A stretch of 64,000 bases of DNA. It comes from Phytobacter palmae (GTDB taxonomy: Bacteria; Pseudomonadota; Gammaproteobacteria; Enterobacterales; Enterobacteriaceae). The translations under genes were made by a program, and so were the position numbers. This document shows positions 20,599-31,861 of this stretch, in pieces (the first letter of the stretch is position 1; every line of letters begins with the position of its first letter). Under the pieces are notes generated by a model that had not been told where the DNA came from, did not search any database, and saw only the letters and a list, made by a program, of their open reading frames with translations. The DNA is taken from positions 1 through 64,000 of the forward strand of contig FONB01000018.1 of the NCBI GenBank assembly GCA_900112785.1. Direction: 5' to 3'.

Positions 20599-21852
20599 CT
20601 AGCCTCTTCTCGCCAGCGTTGCGCCATCGGCAAAGTACGCCTTAATCCCAGCCAGAATCGACTCCGCCACCTCTTGTTGGAACTTCGCCGTCTTAAGCTT
20701 ACGCTCTTCTTCCACGTTACTGATAAACGCCGTTTCAACCAGAATCGACGGGATATCCGGCGCTTTCAGTACCGCGAAGCCGGCCTGCTCGACGCTGTTT
20801 TTATGCAGGTTATTAATATTGCCCAGCTTATTAAGGACCGCTTTGCCAAATTTCAGGCTGTCGTTGATGGTGAGCGACTGCACCATATCGAACATCGTAT
20901 GGTCGAGGTAGCGATCGCCGCTTTTGCTAACCCCACCGATTAAGTCAGAGGCGTTCTGCGTTTCCGCCAGATATTTCGCCGCAGTACTGGTCGCCCCTTT
21001 GGTTGAGAGGGCAAAGACCGACGAACCGCTCGGCTGACGGCTGCTAAAGGCGTCAGCATGAATCGAAACAAACAGGTCGGCGCGCTGTTTCTGCGCTTTA
21101 GCGACACGCACTTTCAGCGGGATAAACACATCCTCATTGCGCGTCATATAGGCTTTCATATTGCCTTCCTGCTCAATCAGCGCGCGCAGGCGGCGGGCGA
21201 TTTGCAGCACCACATCTTTTTCGCGGGTCCGGTATTTACCAATGGCGCCAGGATCCTCACCGCCATGGCCCGGATCAAGCATGATGACGATCGGCCGATC
21301 CCGCCCCGCTTTCCCCGGCTGCGGCCCGCTTTGCGCAGGCGGCACCTGTTTTTCCAGATCGCCCTGGTTGTATTCTTCCAGAAGCGCCAGCAACGGATCC
21401 TGCACATCTTTCGCATTCGCCGGGTAAAGATCCATCACCAGACGTTCTTTAAACCCTGCCACCGGCGCAAGAGCGAAGAGCTGCGGCTTAATATCCTGCT
21501 TAAGCTCGAACACCATGCGCACCGTTTTTGGGTCGAACTGTCCAACGCGCGCAGATTTGATAAAAGGATCATCGCCGCGAATTTGGGCTCCCATCCCTTT
21601 CAAAACGGAGTTCAGGTTAACGTCTTCAATATCAACGACCAGCCGATCCGGATTGCTGAGCGCAAACTGGCGATATTTAAGCACACGGTTAGACTCAACG
21701 GTCACGCGAGTATAGGTTGATGCAGGCCAGACGCGCACCGCCACCACCTGACTGACGGCGGCAAGACCGACCTGACTCACGCTCAATAACCACATAGCGC
21801 CCGCCCCTTGTAACAATCTGCGGCGGCTCAGCCTTGATTGACTTCCCGACAT
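20599..21852 (-). CDS. amiC: N-acetylmuramoyl-L-alanine amidase AmiC
   Basis: A 417-residue periplasmic cell-division amidase that splits septal peptidoglycan. It starts with a twin-arginine signal ([12 protein letters not shown], cleavage expected near residue 31). An AMIN domain follows (residues ~35-150), which targets AmiC to the septum. The C-terminal Amidase_3 zinc domain has [11 protein letters not shown], a conserved Glu in [10 protein letters not shown] and SIHADAF. It is activated by NlpD in E. coli. The ATG at 21852 is chosen over five upstream codons. Divergent from argA. Confidence 0.95.
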   Translation of the reverse strand: MSGSQSRLSRRRLLQGAGAMWLLSVSQVGLAAVSQVVAVRVWPASTYTRVTVESNRVLKYRQFALSNPDRLVVDIEDVNLNSVLKGMGAQIRGDDPFIKSARVGQFDPKTVRMVFELKQDIKPQLFALAPVAGFKERLVMDLYPANAKDVQDPLLALLEEYNQGDLEKQVPPAQSGPQPGKAGRDRPIVIMLDPGHGGEDPGAIGKYRTREKDVVLQIARRLRALIEQEGNMKAYMTRNEDVFIPLKVRVAKAQKQRADLFVSIHADAFSSRQPSGSSVFALSTKGATSTAAKYLAETQNASDLIGGVSKSGDRYLDHTMFDMVQSLTINDSLKFGKAVLNKLGNINNLHKNSVEQAGFAVLKAPDIPSILVETAFISNVEEERKLKTAKFQQEVAESILAGIKAYFADGATLARRG

Positions 21853-22027
21853 GCTTCTCCCGAGCAAAAAGATGAAATAGTAAGTAAACGTCAGATTTGA
21901 CCGAAAACTTTAACGAATGACGCATAAACTGTCATCTATAAAAGGGTAAACATACACAATCCATGCAATGACACGCAGGAATTATTCTTTGTCCAAGACG
22001 AATTTATGGCTTGCACCTGGCGCCATA

Positions 22028-22066
22028 AAAGAATAAAAATACACAATTTACGAATAATCATGCAGT
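22028..22066. promoter_or_regulatory. Tandem ARG boxes (ArgR operator) of argA
   Basis: Two 18-bp boxes, 22028-22045 (AAAGAATAAAAATACACA) and 22049-22066 (TACGAATAATCATGCAGT), match WNTGAATWWWWATTCANW and are separated by 3 bp as required for an ArgR hexamer. They end 11 bases before the argA start. Confidence 0.85.
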
Positions 22067-22077
22067 GAGGGTTGGCC

Positions 22078-23409
22078 GTGGTAAAGGAACGCAGAACCGA
22101 ACTGGTACAGGGATTTCGCCATTCTGTTCCCTATATTAATACCCATCGGGGAAAAACGTTTGTCATCATGCTGGGTGGAGAAGCCATTGAACATGAAAAC
22201 TTTTCCAACATTGTCAGCGATATAGGCTTACTCCACAGCCTGGGTATTCGCCTGGTGGTGGTATATGGCGCACGTCCGCAGATTGATGCCAATCTTGCAG
22301 CGCATAACCACGAACCGGTGTATCACAAACATACCCGCGTAACAGATGCCAAAACGCTCGAACTGGTGAAACAGGCCGCCGGCTTGCTGCAACTGGACAT
22401 TACCGCACGCCTTTCCATGAGCCTCAATAATACGCCACTGCAGGGCGCGCACATTAACGTCGTGAGCGGCAATTTCATTATCGCCCAGCCGCTTGGCGTG
22501 GACGATGGCGTTGACTATTGCCATAGCGGGCGTATCCGTCGTATCGATGAAGAAGCCATTCACCGTCAGTTAGACAGCGGTGCTATCGTGCTGCTCGGCC
22601 CCGTTGCGGTATCTGTCACGGGCGAAAGCTTTAACCTCACCTCAGAAGAGATTGCGACACAACTGGCCATCAAACTGAAAGCCGAAAAGATGATCGGCTT
22701 TTGTTCATCGCAGGGCGTCTACAACGAAGATGGGCAGATTGTCTCCGAGATGTTCCCGAACGAAGCCCAGTCCCGGGTCGAATCGCTCGAAGAGCAAGGC
22801 GATTATCACTCAGGTACTGTGCGATTCCTGCGTGGCGCAATGAAAGCCTGTCGCAGTGGCGTACGCCGCAGCCACCTGATCAGTTATCAGGAAGATGGTG
22901 CTTTATTGCAGGAGCTTTTCTCCCGTGACGGTATCGGTACGCAGATTGTGATGGAGAGTGCGGAACAGATTCGCCGTGCCACCATCAATGATATCGGCGG
23001 CATTCTCGAATTGATTCGCCCACTGGAACAGCAGGGTATTCTGGTGCGTCGTTCACGCGAGCAACTGGAGATGGAAATCGACAAATTCACCATCATTCAG
23101 CGTGATAACCTGACCATCGCCTGTGCGGCACTCTATCCGTTCCCGGAAGAAAAAATCGGCGAAATGGCCTGCGTAGCGGTACATCCCGACTATCGCAGTT
23201 CATCACGCGGTGAAGTGTTGCTTGAGCGCATTGCAGCTCAGGCGAAACAGATGGGTCTGAGCAAACTCTTTGTCCTTACCACCCGCAGCATCCACTGGTT
23301 CCAGGAGCGCGGATTTACCCCGGTGGATATTGATTCCCTGCCGGAGAGTAAAAAAGAGATGTACAACTATCAGCGGCGGTCAAAAGTGCTGATGGCAGAT
23401 TTGGGGTAG
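22078..23409 (+). CDS. argA: Amino-acid N-acetyltransferase (N-acetylglutamate synthase) ArgA
   Basis: A 443-residue enzyme for the first step of arginine biosynthesis. It has an N-terminal amino-acid-kinase-like domain (residues ~1-280, [15 protein letters not shown]) that binds the feedback inhibitor arginine. A C-terminal GNAT domain ([23 protein letters not shown]) transfers the acetyl group. The start is GTG at 22078 with GAGGG upstream; two further codons (from a TTG) are open but do not match homologues. Repression by ArgR is expected from the boxes in its leader. Confidence 0.95.
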   Translation: MVKERRTELVQGFRHSVPYINTHRGKTFVIMLGGEAIEHENFSNIVSDIGLLHSLGIRLVVVYGARPQIDANLAAHNHEPVYHKHTRVTDAKTLELVKQAAGLLQLDITARLSMSLNNTPLQGAHINVVSGNFIIAQPLGVDDGVDYCHSGRIRRIDEEAIHRQLDSGAIVLLGPVAVSVTGESFNLTSEEIATQLAIKLKAEKMIGFCSSQGVYNEDGQIVSEMFPNEAQSRVESLEEQGDYHSGTVRFLRGAMKACRSGVRRSHLISYQEDGALLQELFSRDGIGTQIVMESAEQIRRATINDIGGILELIRPLEQQGILVRRSREQLEMEIDKFTIIQRDNLTIACAALYPFPEEKIGEMACVAVHPDYRSSSRGEVLLERIAAQAKQMGLSKLFVLTTRSIHWFQERGFTPVDIDSLPESKKEMYNYQRRSKVLMADLG

Positions 23410-23421
23410 GTCGATCAGGAG

Positions 23422-23450
23422 CCCTCACCATCGGGTGAGGGTTATGTTCT
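23422..23450. terminator. Hairpin between convergent argA and recD
   Basis: CCCTCACC-ATCG-GGTGAGGG inverted repeat in the 39-bp gap between the two stops; U-tracts are weak in both directions. The same CCTCACC core occurs in the terminator at 18739. Confidence 0.55.
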
Positions 23451-25281
23451 ACATCCTTTCAAAAATAGAATTCAGTCCGCTTCGCCGTTCGGTACGCGTG
23501 GCAATGGCCTGTGCCAGAATGCGTTCATCGGCATATAGCGAGAGCCGCTTTTTTGCACGGGTAATCGCGGTATAGACCAGTTCTCTTGTTACCACTGGCA
23601 CAATCTGCCCCGGCAAAATCAGTGCCGCATGATCAAACTCCGATCCCTGAGATTTATGCACCGTCATCGCCCAGGCGGTATCATGTTCCGGTAAGCGGCT
23701 GGGCTGCACGGATTTCAGACTGCCGTCAGGTAATGGAAACCAGACACGGATGCCCTGCCCCTGATCGAGAGCAATACCAATATCGCCGTTAAACAGCCCC
23801 AGCGAGGCGTCATTACGTGTGATCATAACCGGTCTGCCGTGATACCAGCGCGCATGCGCCGGGCGGGCAATCCGCCGCTGCCGGACCAGCGCCTGCTCAA
23901 TACGATCGTTCAGCCCACTCACACCAAATGGCCCTTCGCGCAATGCACACAGCAACTGATATTCACCAAAAGCGGTGAGGACTTCTTGCGGCTGTGCGCC
24001 ATCGCGCACCAGCCCAAGAAAACGGCCATAGCCTGCCAGCGCATCATCAATCATGCGCTGATAGTCTTCTGCGCTTTGCAGATGTTTGTTTTCGATATCG
24101 CTAAAGCCCCGGTTCAATACCGCGCTTGCCGCCGCTTTATCGCCACGATTAACCGCCGCCGCCAGTTGCCCGATCCCCGAATCACTGCCAAAACGATAGC
24201 TTTTTTGCAGCAGGCACAGGCTGTCGCGTAGCGCACTGGCCGAATCACCTTCTCCAGCAGGAACGGCTGCTCCTGTTATCCGTGATAACTGTGCGGCGCG
24301 CTCTGGAGTAAACCCTTTATTGACCCAGGCGCAAATGTCTCCGAGTACCGCCCCGGCCTCAACGGACGCTAACTGGTCGCGGTCTCCGAGGAAAATGACC
24401 CGCGCATGCTGCGGCAGTGCATCAATCAGCCGTGACATCATCGGCAGGTCAATCATGGAGGCTTCATCTACCACCAGCACATCCAGATGCAGAGGATTGC
24501 CAGCGTGATAACGCAGGCGTTGGCTACCGGGCAGCGCACCCAGAAGACGATGCAGGGTACTGGCTTCATCAGGCAGCATCGCCTTTTGTTTGTCAGTCAA
24601 CGGCAACTGACGAAGGGCGGTCCCTAATGATTCTGTCAAACGAGCGGCTGCCTTTCCTGTTGGTGCGGCAAGACAAATGCGGCAACGTGCGCCATCAGCC
24701 ATTTGCACCAGCGCAGCAAGTAGCTTCGCCACCGTCGTGGTTTTCCCGGTGCCGGGGCCACCTGAAATCACGGATACCCGGCGGGTCAGCGCAACCGCCG
24801 CCGCTACCTTCTGCCAGTTAATGTCATCCGAAGGCAGAAACAGGTCGTCCAGCGCCTGCCGCAGGCGGTTTTCATCTACCGTCAAGGGTTGATTAACCTC
24901 GGCAAAAAAGGCGGCAATACTGCATTCATTGCACCACATACGGTTCAGATAGAGTCGCTCACCTGTTAGGATCATCGGCGTTGCCGCCTCACCTTCGCTG
25001 ACCGCAGGCGAGGCCAGTAAGGTCTTTCGCCAGTCCACAGGGTAACCAACCTCTTCATAAAGAGAGGTCAGTAACGGATGCGCCCTGGCAGAAAGGCTTT
25101 CCGGCGCTAAACGGGAAAGCGGTAAGCAGACATGGCCTTCTCCGGCGTCAAAGCTCAGCATCGCCGCCGCAAGCATCACCGCAGGTTCATCCTCGCTTGC
25201 CACGGTCAGGGCGAACTGCACATCCAGCGGACGTAATATTTTTAGCGCTACGGCCTGCTGCAGTAACGTACGCAGTCTCAT
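23449..25281 (-). CDS. recD: Exodeoxyribonuclease V subunit RecD
   Basis: A 610-residue SF1B 5'-3' helicase, the fast motor of RecBCD. The Walker A motif GGPGTGKTT is at residues 174-182 (Lys180), Walker B is [13 protein letters not shown], and the C-terminal motif [12 protein letters not shown] is helicase motif V. Its start overlaps the recB stop (ATGA), as in E. coli, giving translational coupling. Two residues longer than the E. coli subunit. Confidence 0.96.
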   Translation of the reverse strand: MRLRTLLQQAVALKILRPLDVQFALTVASEDEPAVMLAAAMLSFDAGEGHVCLPLSRLAPESLSARAHPLLTSLYEEVGYPVDWRKTLLASPAVSEGEAATPMILTGERLYLNRMWCNECSIAAFFAEVNQPLTVDENRLRQALDDLFLPSDDINWQKVAAAVALTRRVSVISGGPGTGKTTTVAKLLAALVQMADGARCRICLAAPTGKAAARLTESLGTALRQLPLTDKQKAMLPDEASTLHRLLGALPGSQRLRYHAGNPLHLDVLVVDEASMIDLPMMSRLIDALPQHARVIFLGDRDQLASVEAGAVLGDICAWVNKGFTPERAAQLSRITGAAVPAGEGDSASALRDSLCLLQKSYRFGSDSGIGQLAAAVNRGDKAAASAVLNRGFSDIENKHLQSAEDYQRMIDDALAGYGRFLGLVRDGAQPQEVLTAFGEYQLLCALREGPFGVSGLNDRIEQALVRQRRIARPAHARWYHGRPVMITRNDASLGLFNGDIGIALDQGQGIRVWFPLPDGSLKSVQPSRLPEHDTAWAMTVHKSQGSEFDHAALILPGQIVPVVTRELVYTAITRAKKRLSLYADERILAQAIATRTERRSGLNSIFERM

Positions 25282-28200
25282 TGCGCTACCTCCAGTGTTT
25301 CCCCGGCAAACAGGGCATCCATCTGGCTTATCAATGCCGCGTCAGGCCGGGTGGTAAAGATCCCCTGCTGCGGATTATCGCGCTCAACACCACGCAGGAA
25401 CAGATAAATAACGCCACCAAAATGGTGCTCATAATCGTAACCGGCAATGCGGTGGCGCAGGTAGCGATGAAGGGCGAGTGTATAAAGTTGATACTGCAAA
25501 TCGTAACGATGAGATTGCATGGCGGCAGCCATCGCCTCGCGGGTATAGGCCCCGGCGGAGTCTCCCAGCCAGTTAGATTTGTAATCCAGCAGGTAGTAAC
25601 GCCCTTCATGGCGAAACACCAGGTCAATAAACCCTTTCAACATGCCGCGCACCTCGCGAAAATCCAGCGGCGGACATTCAGCAGACAACGGATCGTATCG
25701 GCGTATCAGCGCATCGAGCACCCCGGCGCGCAGATTTTGTGCAACAGGAATGTAAAATTCCATCTCTACCTGCTTTTCCTTTGCCGTTAGCTGATGCAAC
25801 GAAGCCCCCGTATCGGCCAGGGGAACGTGAAGGATCGTGTCGATCCATTCGCTGATAACCGGCTGCCAGTGCTCTTCAAAACCGCCGCGCTGGAGTTTCT
25901 CTGCCACCCAGGCTGGAGCAATCGGCTGGGTGAAATCCAGCTCTTCAAACAGACTGTGTAAGAATGTCCCCGGCGAGGCGCCGCGTGGGAACTGATGCGG
26001 CGTCAGCATTGGCTCGGTCAGCAGATCTCGCTCCCCGGCGGCATCAAGATCCAGACGCGGCAATAAATCCTGTGCAATACCATGCGCACGTTGTTGCAGC
26101 CCTGAGTAACTGGTCACACGCCAGTCATCACGCACGGTTCGCGTCATCTGGCGGGCCGTTAACATCTGCACGGCATCTTGCGGTGCCTGCCAGCGAACGC
26201 TGTCTGGCACATCGGGAACGCACAGAGCGATATTCTCACCACACAGCGCCTCAACGCAGGCCCGAAGCCCCTGTGCATCACGAGGCTTGCCCTGCTGGAT
26301 AAGCCGCCCTAATGCGTTGAGATGGAAATCGCTTTCCCCCGTTTTCTCGCCGCGACGACGAAAAATAGGGGCAATCCCCAGACTGCAATGCCAGACCGAA
26401 CGAGTCAGCGCCACGTAAAGCAGACGCAGATCTTCTGCCAGGCGCTCTGTCTCCGCCAGTTCAATACTCTCCTCGGCCTTGCTGAGATCCAGCACGGGCG
26501 CAAACGAGGTGCGGTCGTGGTAAAACGCCTGATCCTGAACGCGAAAATTGGCAATAAAGGGCAACCAGACCAGCGGGTATTCCAGCCCTTTCGACTTATG
26601 GATAGTGACGATTTTCACCAGATGTTTGTCACTTTCCAGACGCAACTGTTCGCTCGACGAATTCGAATTCGGTTCAGCGATATGTTGTGCCAGCCAACGC
26701 ACCAGCGCATGTTCACTCTCTACCTGCGTGCCCGCTTCCTGTAGCAATTCACTCAAATGCAAAATGTCCGTCAGACGGCGCTCGCCACCTGGTGTTGCCA
26801 GCAGGTTTTCCGCCACATGACGTGCACTCATTAATGCACGCAGCATTGGCATAACGCCGCGTTTAAGCCACATATCCCGCCAGCCGGCAAACTCTTCCAC
26901 TATCGCATCCCATGCGGCCTCGTCCTGGTTAAGCGTTTCGATATCCAGCGCACTCAAACCCAGCATGGATGTCGCCAGTGCGCTACGTAACGTGTTTTCA
27001 CGTTCCGGCGTAAGGACCGCCTGTAATAGCCAGAGCAACTCCTGAGCCTCAGGCGTATCAAATACGCTGTCACGGTTAGACAGGTAAACCGAGGGGATAT
27101 TCAGAAGACCCAACGCATCGCGAATCAGTGACGCTTCATGGCGGCTACGAATCAGCACGGTAATATCAGATGCTTTCACAGGGCGAGTCGTTTTTCCCTC
27201 ATGCAGCAACGCCTCCCCCTGTTGCCCGGCGATCAGCCAGTCGCGGATTTGCGTCGCGCACAGCTCGGCCATAAAGGCCTGATAATCCCCGACGCCGACG
27301 CCCTCGCTTTTCATCAGCCACATTGCCATTGCAGGCTGTTTTTCACCTTTTATCGTAAAACGCAACGACTGGTTCTTTGCTGCTGATTTCACCGGCTGGA
27401 AAGGAATTTGCCGAAACATGAAGGCGTTTTCAGTCTGGCTGAAAAGCTGATTAACACTCTCCACCATTCCCGGCGCGGAACGCCAGTTAGTATCAAGCGT
27501 ATAACGGGCGTTGACCTCATCACGCGCTTTCATGTAGGTAAAAATATCGGCGCCACGGAAGGCATAAATAGCCTGTTTCGGATCGCCTATCAGAAGTAGC
27601 CCGCTTTCCGGCTGGTGGTGCCAGATACGCCGGAAAATACGGTACTGCTGAGGATCGGTATCCTGAAATTCATCAATCATGGCGACCGGGAAACGAGTGC
27701 GGATCGCCGTTGCCAGCGCCTCGCCACTCGCGCTTTGCAGTGCGCTGTCCAGCCGGCTCAGCATGTCGTCAAAACCAAGTTCGCCACGGCGACGTTTTTC
27801 TCTCGCCACCGCCTCACGGATTTCGCGCATCGCGCTGGTTAACATTAAATCATTGAGCGTCAGTGGTGCATTCAGTAAGGTTTCAATTGCCTCGAAAACC
27901 GCATGCTCCGGTACCACACCGCCCTCTTTGGTCCGCTCACGCAGGAACGATTGCGCAAACTTTTCCAGCGCTTCCGGTAGCTGATAACTACAGGTCGTTT
28001 CATTGGCCCAGGCGCTGATCTTCTCGATCCAGCGAGCCTGGTTGGTACGATTGAATTTTTGCCGCATGATCCCGGAGCCTTCAATCAGCGGCCCCAGCTC
28101 GTCCACGGACGCAATCCACTGCTGTTTAACGCCATCGATTTGCGCAATGATTTTCTGATGGCGACTCTCAAGCGTCTCATCTGCTGGCGGTGCGGCTTTG

Positions 28201-28823
28201 ATTTGCGGCGCTTCTCCCTGCAAATAGCGGTCGATGGCTTTGAGCAAATCATGGGGACCTTTCCACGACTCGTGAACCACCTGTGCCAGGTCGCGCGGCA
28301 AGGGGTAACAGTGGCGACGCCAGAAGTCAGCGCAGGCCTGATAGCGCAGCAGTGATTCATCTTCGATCAGTTGCTGTTCAAACAGCATGCCGGATTCGAA
28401 GGCATTGAGGCTAAGCATGCGCTGGCAAAAGCCGTGGATAGTAAAGACGGCAGCTTCATCCATCTGCCGTTCAGCGAGCATCAGCCACTGCGCGGCTTGT
28501 TGCTTATCGCTAATCTCGCGCAACAGGCTGGCATATAACGGGTTTTCGGTTGTCTCGCGCAAACAGGCGATGCGAAGTTCATGAATATTACTGCGAATGC
28601 GCCCACGAAGTTCTTCGGTGGCGGCCTCAGTAAAGGTCACCACCAACAGCTCTTCGACGTTCAGAGGGCGTGGAAAGGCGGCATTGCCGCCTAAACCAAG
28701 TAACAGCCGCAAGTAGAGTGCTGCGATGGTGAAGGTCTTACCGGTGCCCGCAGAGGCTTCAATCAGGCGCTCGCCGGTTAGTGGCAAGCGGAGTGGATCA
28801 AGGGACTCAGCGGTTTCACTCAT
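25278..28823 (-). CDS. recB: Exodeoxyribonuclease V subunit RecB
   Basis: An 1181-residue subunit with an N-terminal SF1A 3'-5' helicase (Walker [10 protein letters not shown], Lys29) and a C-terminal nuclease domain. The nuclease motif LLDYKSNW has Asp1080 and Lys1082 at the same numbers as E. coli. The complex resects double-strand breaks, recognises Chi and loads RecA; it also degrades foreign linear DNA. The start overlaps the ptrA stop by 8 bases. Confidence 0.96.
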   Translation of the reverse strand: MSETAESLDPLRLPLTGERLIEASAGTGKTFTIAALYLRLLLGLGGNAAFPRPLNVEELLVVTFTEAATEELRGRIRSNIHELRIACLRETTENPLYASLLREISDKQQAAQWLMLAERQMDEAAVFTIHGFCQRMLSLNAFESGMLFEQQLIEDESLLRYQACADFWRRHCYPLPRDLAQVVHESWKGPHDLLKAIDRYLQGEAPQIKAAPPADETLESRHQKIIAQIDGVKQQWIASVDELGPLIEGSGIMRQKFNRTNQARWIEKISAWANETTCSYQLPEALEKFAQSFLRERTKEGGVVPEHAVFEAIETLLNAPLTLNDLMLTSAMREIREAVAREKRRRGELGFDDMLSRLDSALQSASGEALATAIRTRFPVAMIDEFQDTDPQQYRIFRRIWHHQPESGLLLIGDPKQAIYAFRGADIFTYMKARDEVNARYTLDTNWRSAPGMVESVNQLFSQTENAFMFRQIPFQPVKSAAKNQSLRFTIKGEKQPAMAMWLMKSEGVGVGDYQAFMAELCATQIRDWLIAGQQGEALLHEGKTTRPVKASDITVLIRSRHEASLIRDALGLLNIPSVYLSNRDSVFDTPEAQELLWLLQAVLTPERENTLRSALATSMLGLSALDIETLNQDEAAWDAIVEEFAGWRDMWLKRGVMPMLRALMSARHVAENLLATPGGERRLTDILHLSELLQEAGTQVESEHALVRWLAQHIAEPNSNSSSEQLRLESDKHLVKIVTIHKSKGLEYPLVWLPFIANFRVQDQAFYHDRTSFAPVLDLSKAEESIELAETERLAEDLRLLYVALTRSVWHCSLGIAPIFRRRGEKTGESDFHLNALGRLIQQGKPRDAQGLRACVEALCGENIALCVPDVPDSVRWQAPQDAVQMLTARQMTRTVRDDWRVTSYSGLQQRAHGIAQDLLPRLDLDAAGERDLLTEPMLTPHQFPRGASPGTFLHSLFEELDFTQPIAPAWVAEKLQRGGFEEHWQPVISEWIDTILHVPLADTGASLHQLTAKEKQVEMEFYIPVAQNLRAGVLDALIRRYDPLSAECPPLDFREVRGMLKGFIDLVFRHEGRYYLLDYKSNWLGDSAGAYTREAMAAAMQSHRYDLQYQLYTLALHRYLRHRIAGYDYEHHFGGVIYLFLRGVERDNPQQGIFTTRPDAALISQMDALFAGETLEVAQ

Positions 28824-31704
28824 TTTTCTCGCTCATCAAGGGTAAGGATTGCTGCAACGCACTGACGCTGTCCCAGACTTTCCACCCTTCGGGCTGCGCG
28901 TATTCCGCTTTCCCGCTTTGGCTTCCGGAAATCTGTGACAATACCGCCATGCCCTGCGGCTCAACCACCGCCTGATGGAAGAAATCGGCAAGCTTCTGCG
29001 GCGTCAGTAGTTTTATCTGAGCCACTACTTTATCACGTGAATCGAAGCGCATATTGCCCCGATCAAAATCTTTACTGAGTTTTGAGGCCTCTTCGCCCAG
29101 CGTCTGCGGCGCCTGCTGGATTTGTGCGATAACCCCTTGCTGGATTTGCGCAAACTCTTCCGGCTTCATGGCTCGCAGCTTCGCTTCCGCAGTGGGGAAG
29201 AAAGCTTTATAACGCTCCCACAGCCAGGCAGGCTGCTTGCCGTTGCTCTGCAATAAGAAACCCATCCCCCACTGGCGGCCAATGCTCATCGGGAAGGCGA
29301 ATACCGCATAACCAAGCTGCTCTTCGGTACGCAATTGATTATAAAACCACGGCTGAATGATCTGCCCAAGCATTGCAGTGTAAGCCGAGCTGGTGAACTC
29401 ATCGAAACCTGACGGAACAAACACGGCGGCCAGGGCGGAATCCGTGCTGTTGCCTGCTTTTTCGAACATCACTGACTGCTGTTTATCGATCAGCACATCT
29501 TTGTTGCGACACCATTCGCTGCCTTTCGCTCCCAGTTGATCCTGAACGCCGTGCGCCAGATCTTTGGTCTGCTGTTCGGTAAGGTTCCCCACCACCAGAA
29601 ATTCAGGACGCGCATTGGTTTTCAGTGCATCACGATAAGCAAGAATGTCATCAAGCGTGATTGACGGCAGTAGTGCACGACGGTCTTCTCGCTGGAAATA
29701 AGGCACCTGAGAGAGCATTTGTACTGGCATGATAGCCTGATCAAATGCTTTACCTTTATCTGCGGAGTCCATCATTTGCGCATACCAGGATTTCGCCTGT
29801 TCAAGTTGCTCTGTGGTCGGCGTATAGCTGAAATAGCCTGCCAGTAACGCCTGGAACAACTGTGGTAAACGCTGGGTATAACCATTGGCGTTGAGCATCA
29901 GGCCATTATTGGCATTTGTAGAGAAGCTGATGCCGCCTGCCGCCGCCTGATTACTTAACTGGTCCAGCGCGATCCCAGCCAGATAGTCATTCAGGGCGAA
30001 CAGCACCTGATTTTTCGCACTATCCATCGCTTTTGGATTACGCAGCACAACACTCACATCCGCTTTCGGTTCGTTTGCGAAGTAGCGGCTCGGCATGTAG
30101 ACCACGCGCAGGTTTGACTCGTCAACGATCAGCTCCGGATGGGTGTACTCTTTTGCCGGTTTGATCAGCGTAAAGTCATCCGGAATATACGGATTAAGCT
30201 CTGGCGTTTTCAGCGTAATGTCGGTCGATTTTTGCTGCCACTGCGCAAATAATTCTGGCGTGATTTTATTCACCTGATAGGGTGCATCGACAAAGTACGC
30301 CGTTTTATCATGTGGCTCATCGGGGCTGATATACCAGATACGGGCATTTTGCGGCGTCATTTCATCCAGACGCGCCTGTACGGCTTTGGCATCGTACTGA
30401 TCGGCAATATTTACCGAATCCAGTGTATGCGCCACTGGCACGCGGATCATGGTGTCCGCCAGCCATTCTACATATCCCATATCACGCGTAATCGACGGAT
30501 AGCGAAAATCGAGATCCAGAATGTGCGCCAGTTCGTCGAAATAGCGCTTATCCACACCCTTATCGCGCAGCATAGTGAGATAGCTGAAAATTGCCGCCAC
30601 CACCGTATCACGATTGGCCTGCCCTTTATCCGTCAGGGTGGCGGAGATAGCAAGTACACCGCTATTGCCATTCACGACCGGGTCAGAATCCGCACGAATG
30701 CCTTCTGCCAGCCCCTGTTTTTGCAGCCAGTCAGAGAGCGTTCCCGGGCTACGGTTGCCGATAAGATAGGTGATCAGCTCATCTGTTTTGCTGCGGAATT
30801 GCTCCGTGTTGTTATCGATACGAAATTCAACACGCAGCACCTTACGCGGCACTGCCGGAACGTAGTGAATAATGATGCCCTTTTGCGCATCGGTGACGAC
30901 CGGAACATTGATCGTAGGACGCTCAATGTTTTTATTCGGCACCCGACCAAAGGTCTCAACCGCAATTTTCGCCAGCTCCGGCAAAGGGCGATTACTGTAA
31001 ATCACCGCTTTCATCAAATTGGCTGAGTAAAATGTGTTGTGAAACGCCAGCAACGCTTCGTGCACCGGGCTTCCAGGTTTATCACTCAGTGTTTCGAGAT
31101 TACCCCCGGAAAAGCGAGCGCCAGGGTGCGCCGGGTTAATGGTTTCCGCACTCACCTGCGCCATACGCATGCCGTCACGGGTACGCGCCATGGTCAACTC
31201 TGCATTGACAGCGTTACGCTCACGATCGGCATATTTTTTATCAAGCAACGGTGCGGCAATCGCATCGGCCAGCCGGTCAACGGCCCCTTCCAGCGCATTG
31301 TTTTCCACTTCCAGATAAAATGCAGTGCGATAGGGCGCGGTGCTGGCGTTATGGCTACCACCGTGCATTTTAAGAAATTCGGAGAGGCTATCCGGCTGTG
31401 GGTATTTTTTCGACCCCATCAGGGACATATGCTCAAGATAATGGGCAAGACCAGGGTGTGCGGCCGGGTCTTCAAGGGACCCCACCGGGACAACAAGCGC
31501 AGAAAGAGATTTTACTGCCTGGGAATCGGAAACCAGCAGTACCACCATGCCGTTGTCGAGACGAATCGCCTGATACTGGCGGGTATCTTTATCGCTCTTA
31601 CGGATGGTTTCCTGTACCGGCTGCCAACCATTGTCTGCCTGACTGTATGACGCCCAGAGGGCAAAAAACACAACGAAAGCTTTTAACCAGGTGCTGCGGG
31701 GCAT
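28816..31704 (-). CDS. ptrA: Protease III (pitrilysin) PtrA
   Basis: A 962-residue periplasmic M16 zinc metalloprotease that degrades small peptides such as insulin fragments. A signal peptide of about 23 residues ends SQA/DNGW. The inverted zinc motif HYLEH is at residues 88-92 (His88, Glu91, His92), with the distal ligand Glu in ERNAVNAE. It sits between recC and recB, a conserved enterobacterial arrangement without known functional link to recombination. Confidence 0.96.
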   Translation of the reverse strand: MPRSTWLKAFVVFFALWASYSQADNGWQPVQETIRKSDKDTRQYQAIRLDNGMVVLLVSDSQAVKSLSALVVPVGSLEDPAAHPGLAHYLEHMSLMGSKKYPQPDSLSEFLKMHGGSHNASTAPYRTAFYLEVENNALEGAVDRLADAIAAPLLDKKYADRERNAVNAELTMARTRDGMRMAQVSAETINPAHPGARFSGGNLETLSDKPGSPVHEALLAFHNTFYSANLMKAVIYSNRPLPELAKIAVETFGRVPNKNIERPTINVPVVTDAQKGIIIHYVPAVPRKVLRVEFRIDNNTEQFRSKTDELITYLIGNRSPGTLSDWLQKQGLAEGIRADSDPVVNGNSGVLAISATLTDKGQANRDTVVAAIFSYLTMLRDKGVDKRYFDELAHILDLDFRYPSITRDMGYVEWLADTMIRVPVAHTLDSVNIADQYDAKAVQARLDEMTPQNARIWYISPDEPHDKTAYFVDAPYQVNKITPELFAQWQQKSTDITLKTPELNPYIPDDFTLIKPAKEYTHPELIVDESNLRVVYMPSRYFANEPKADVSVVLRNPKAMDSAKNQVLFALNDYLAGIALDQLSNQAAAGGISFSTNANNGLMLNANGYTQRLPQLFQALLAGYFSYTPTTEQLEQAKSWYAQMMDSADKGKAFDQAIMPVQMLSQVPYFQREDRRALLPSITLDDILAYRDALKTNARPEFLVVGNLTEQQTKDLAHGVQDQLGAKGSEWCRNKDVLIDKQQSVMFEKAGNSTDSALAAVFVPSGFDEFTSSAYTAMLGQIIQPWFYNQLRTEEQLGYAVFAFPMSIGRQWGMGFLLQSNGKQPAWLWERYKAFFPTAEAKLRAMKPEEFAQIQQGVIAQIQQAPQTLGEEASKLSKDFDRGNMRFDSRDKVVAQIKLLTPQKLADFFHQAVVEPQGMAVLSQISGSQSGKAEYAQPEGWKVWDSVSALQQSLPLMSEKNE

Positions 31705-31861
31705 TCACGAACCTCATCATTAACAATCCCGTTGCTTTCCAGCCTTGCTGAAACTTTCCGGGCAAAACGTGCGTCGGCAGCATGCCGAACTCTTGGTATA
31801 TCAGTCCGTGACCCGTCGCGCATAATAAAGGATGACTCTTATTTGCGCAATTTTTATACAG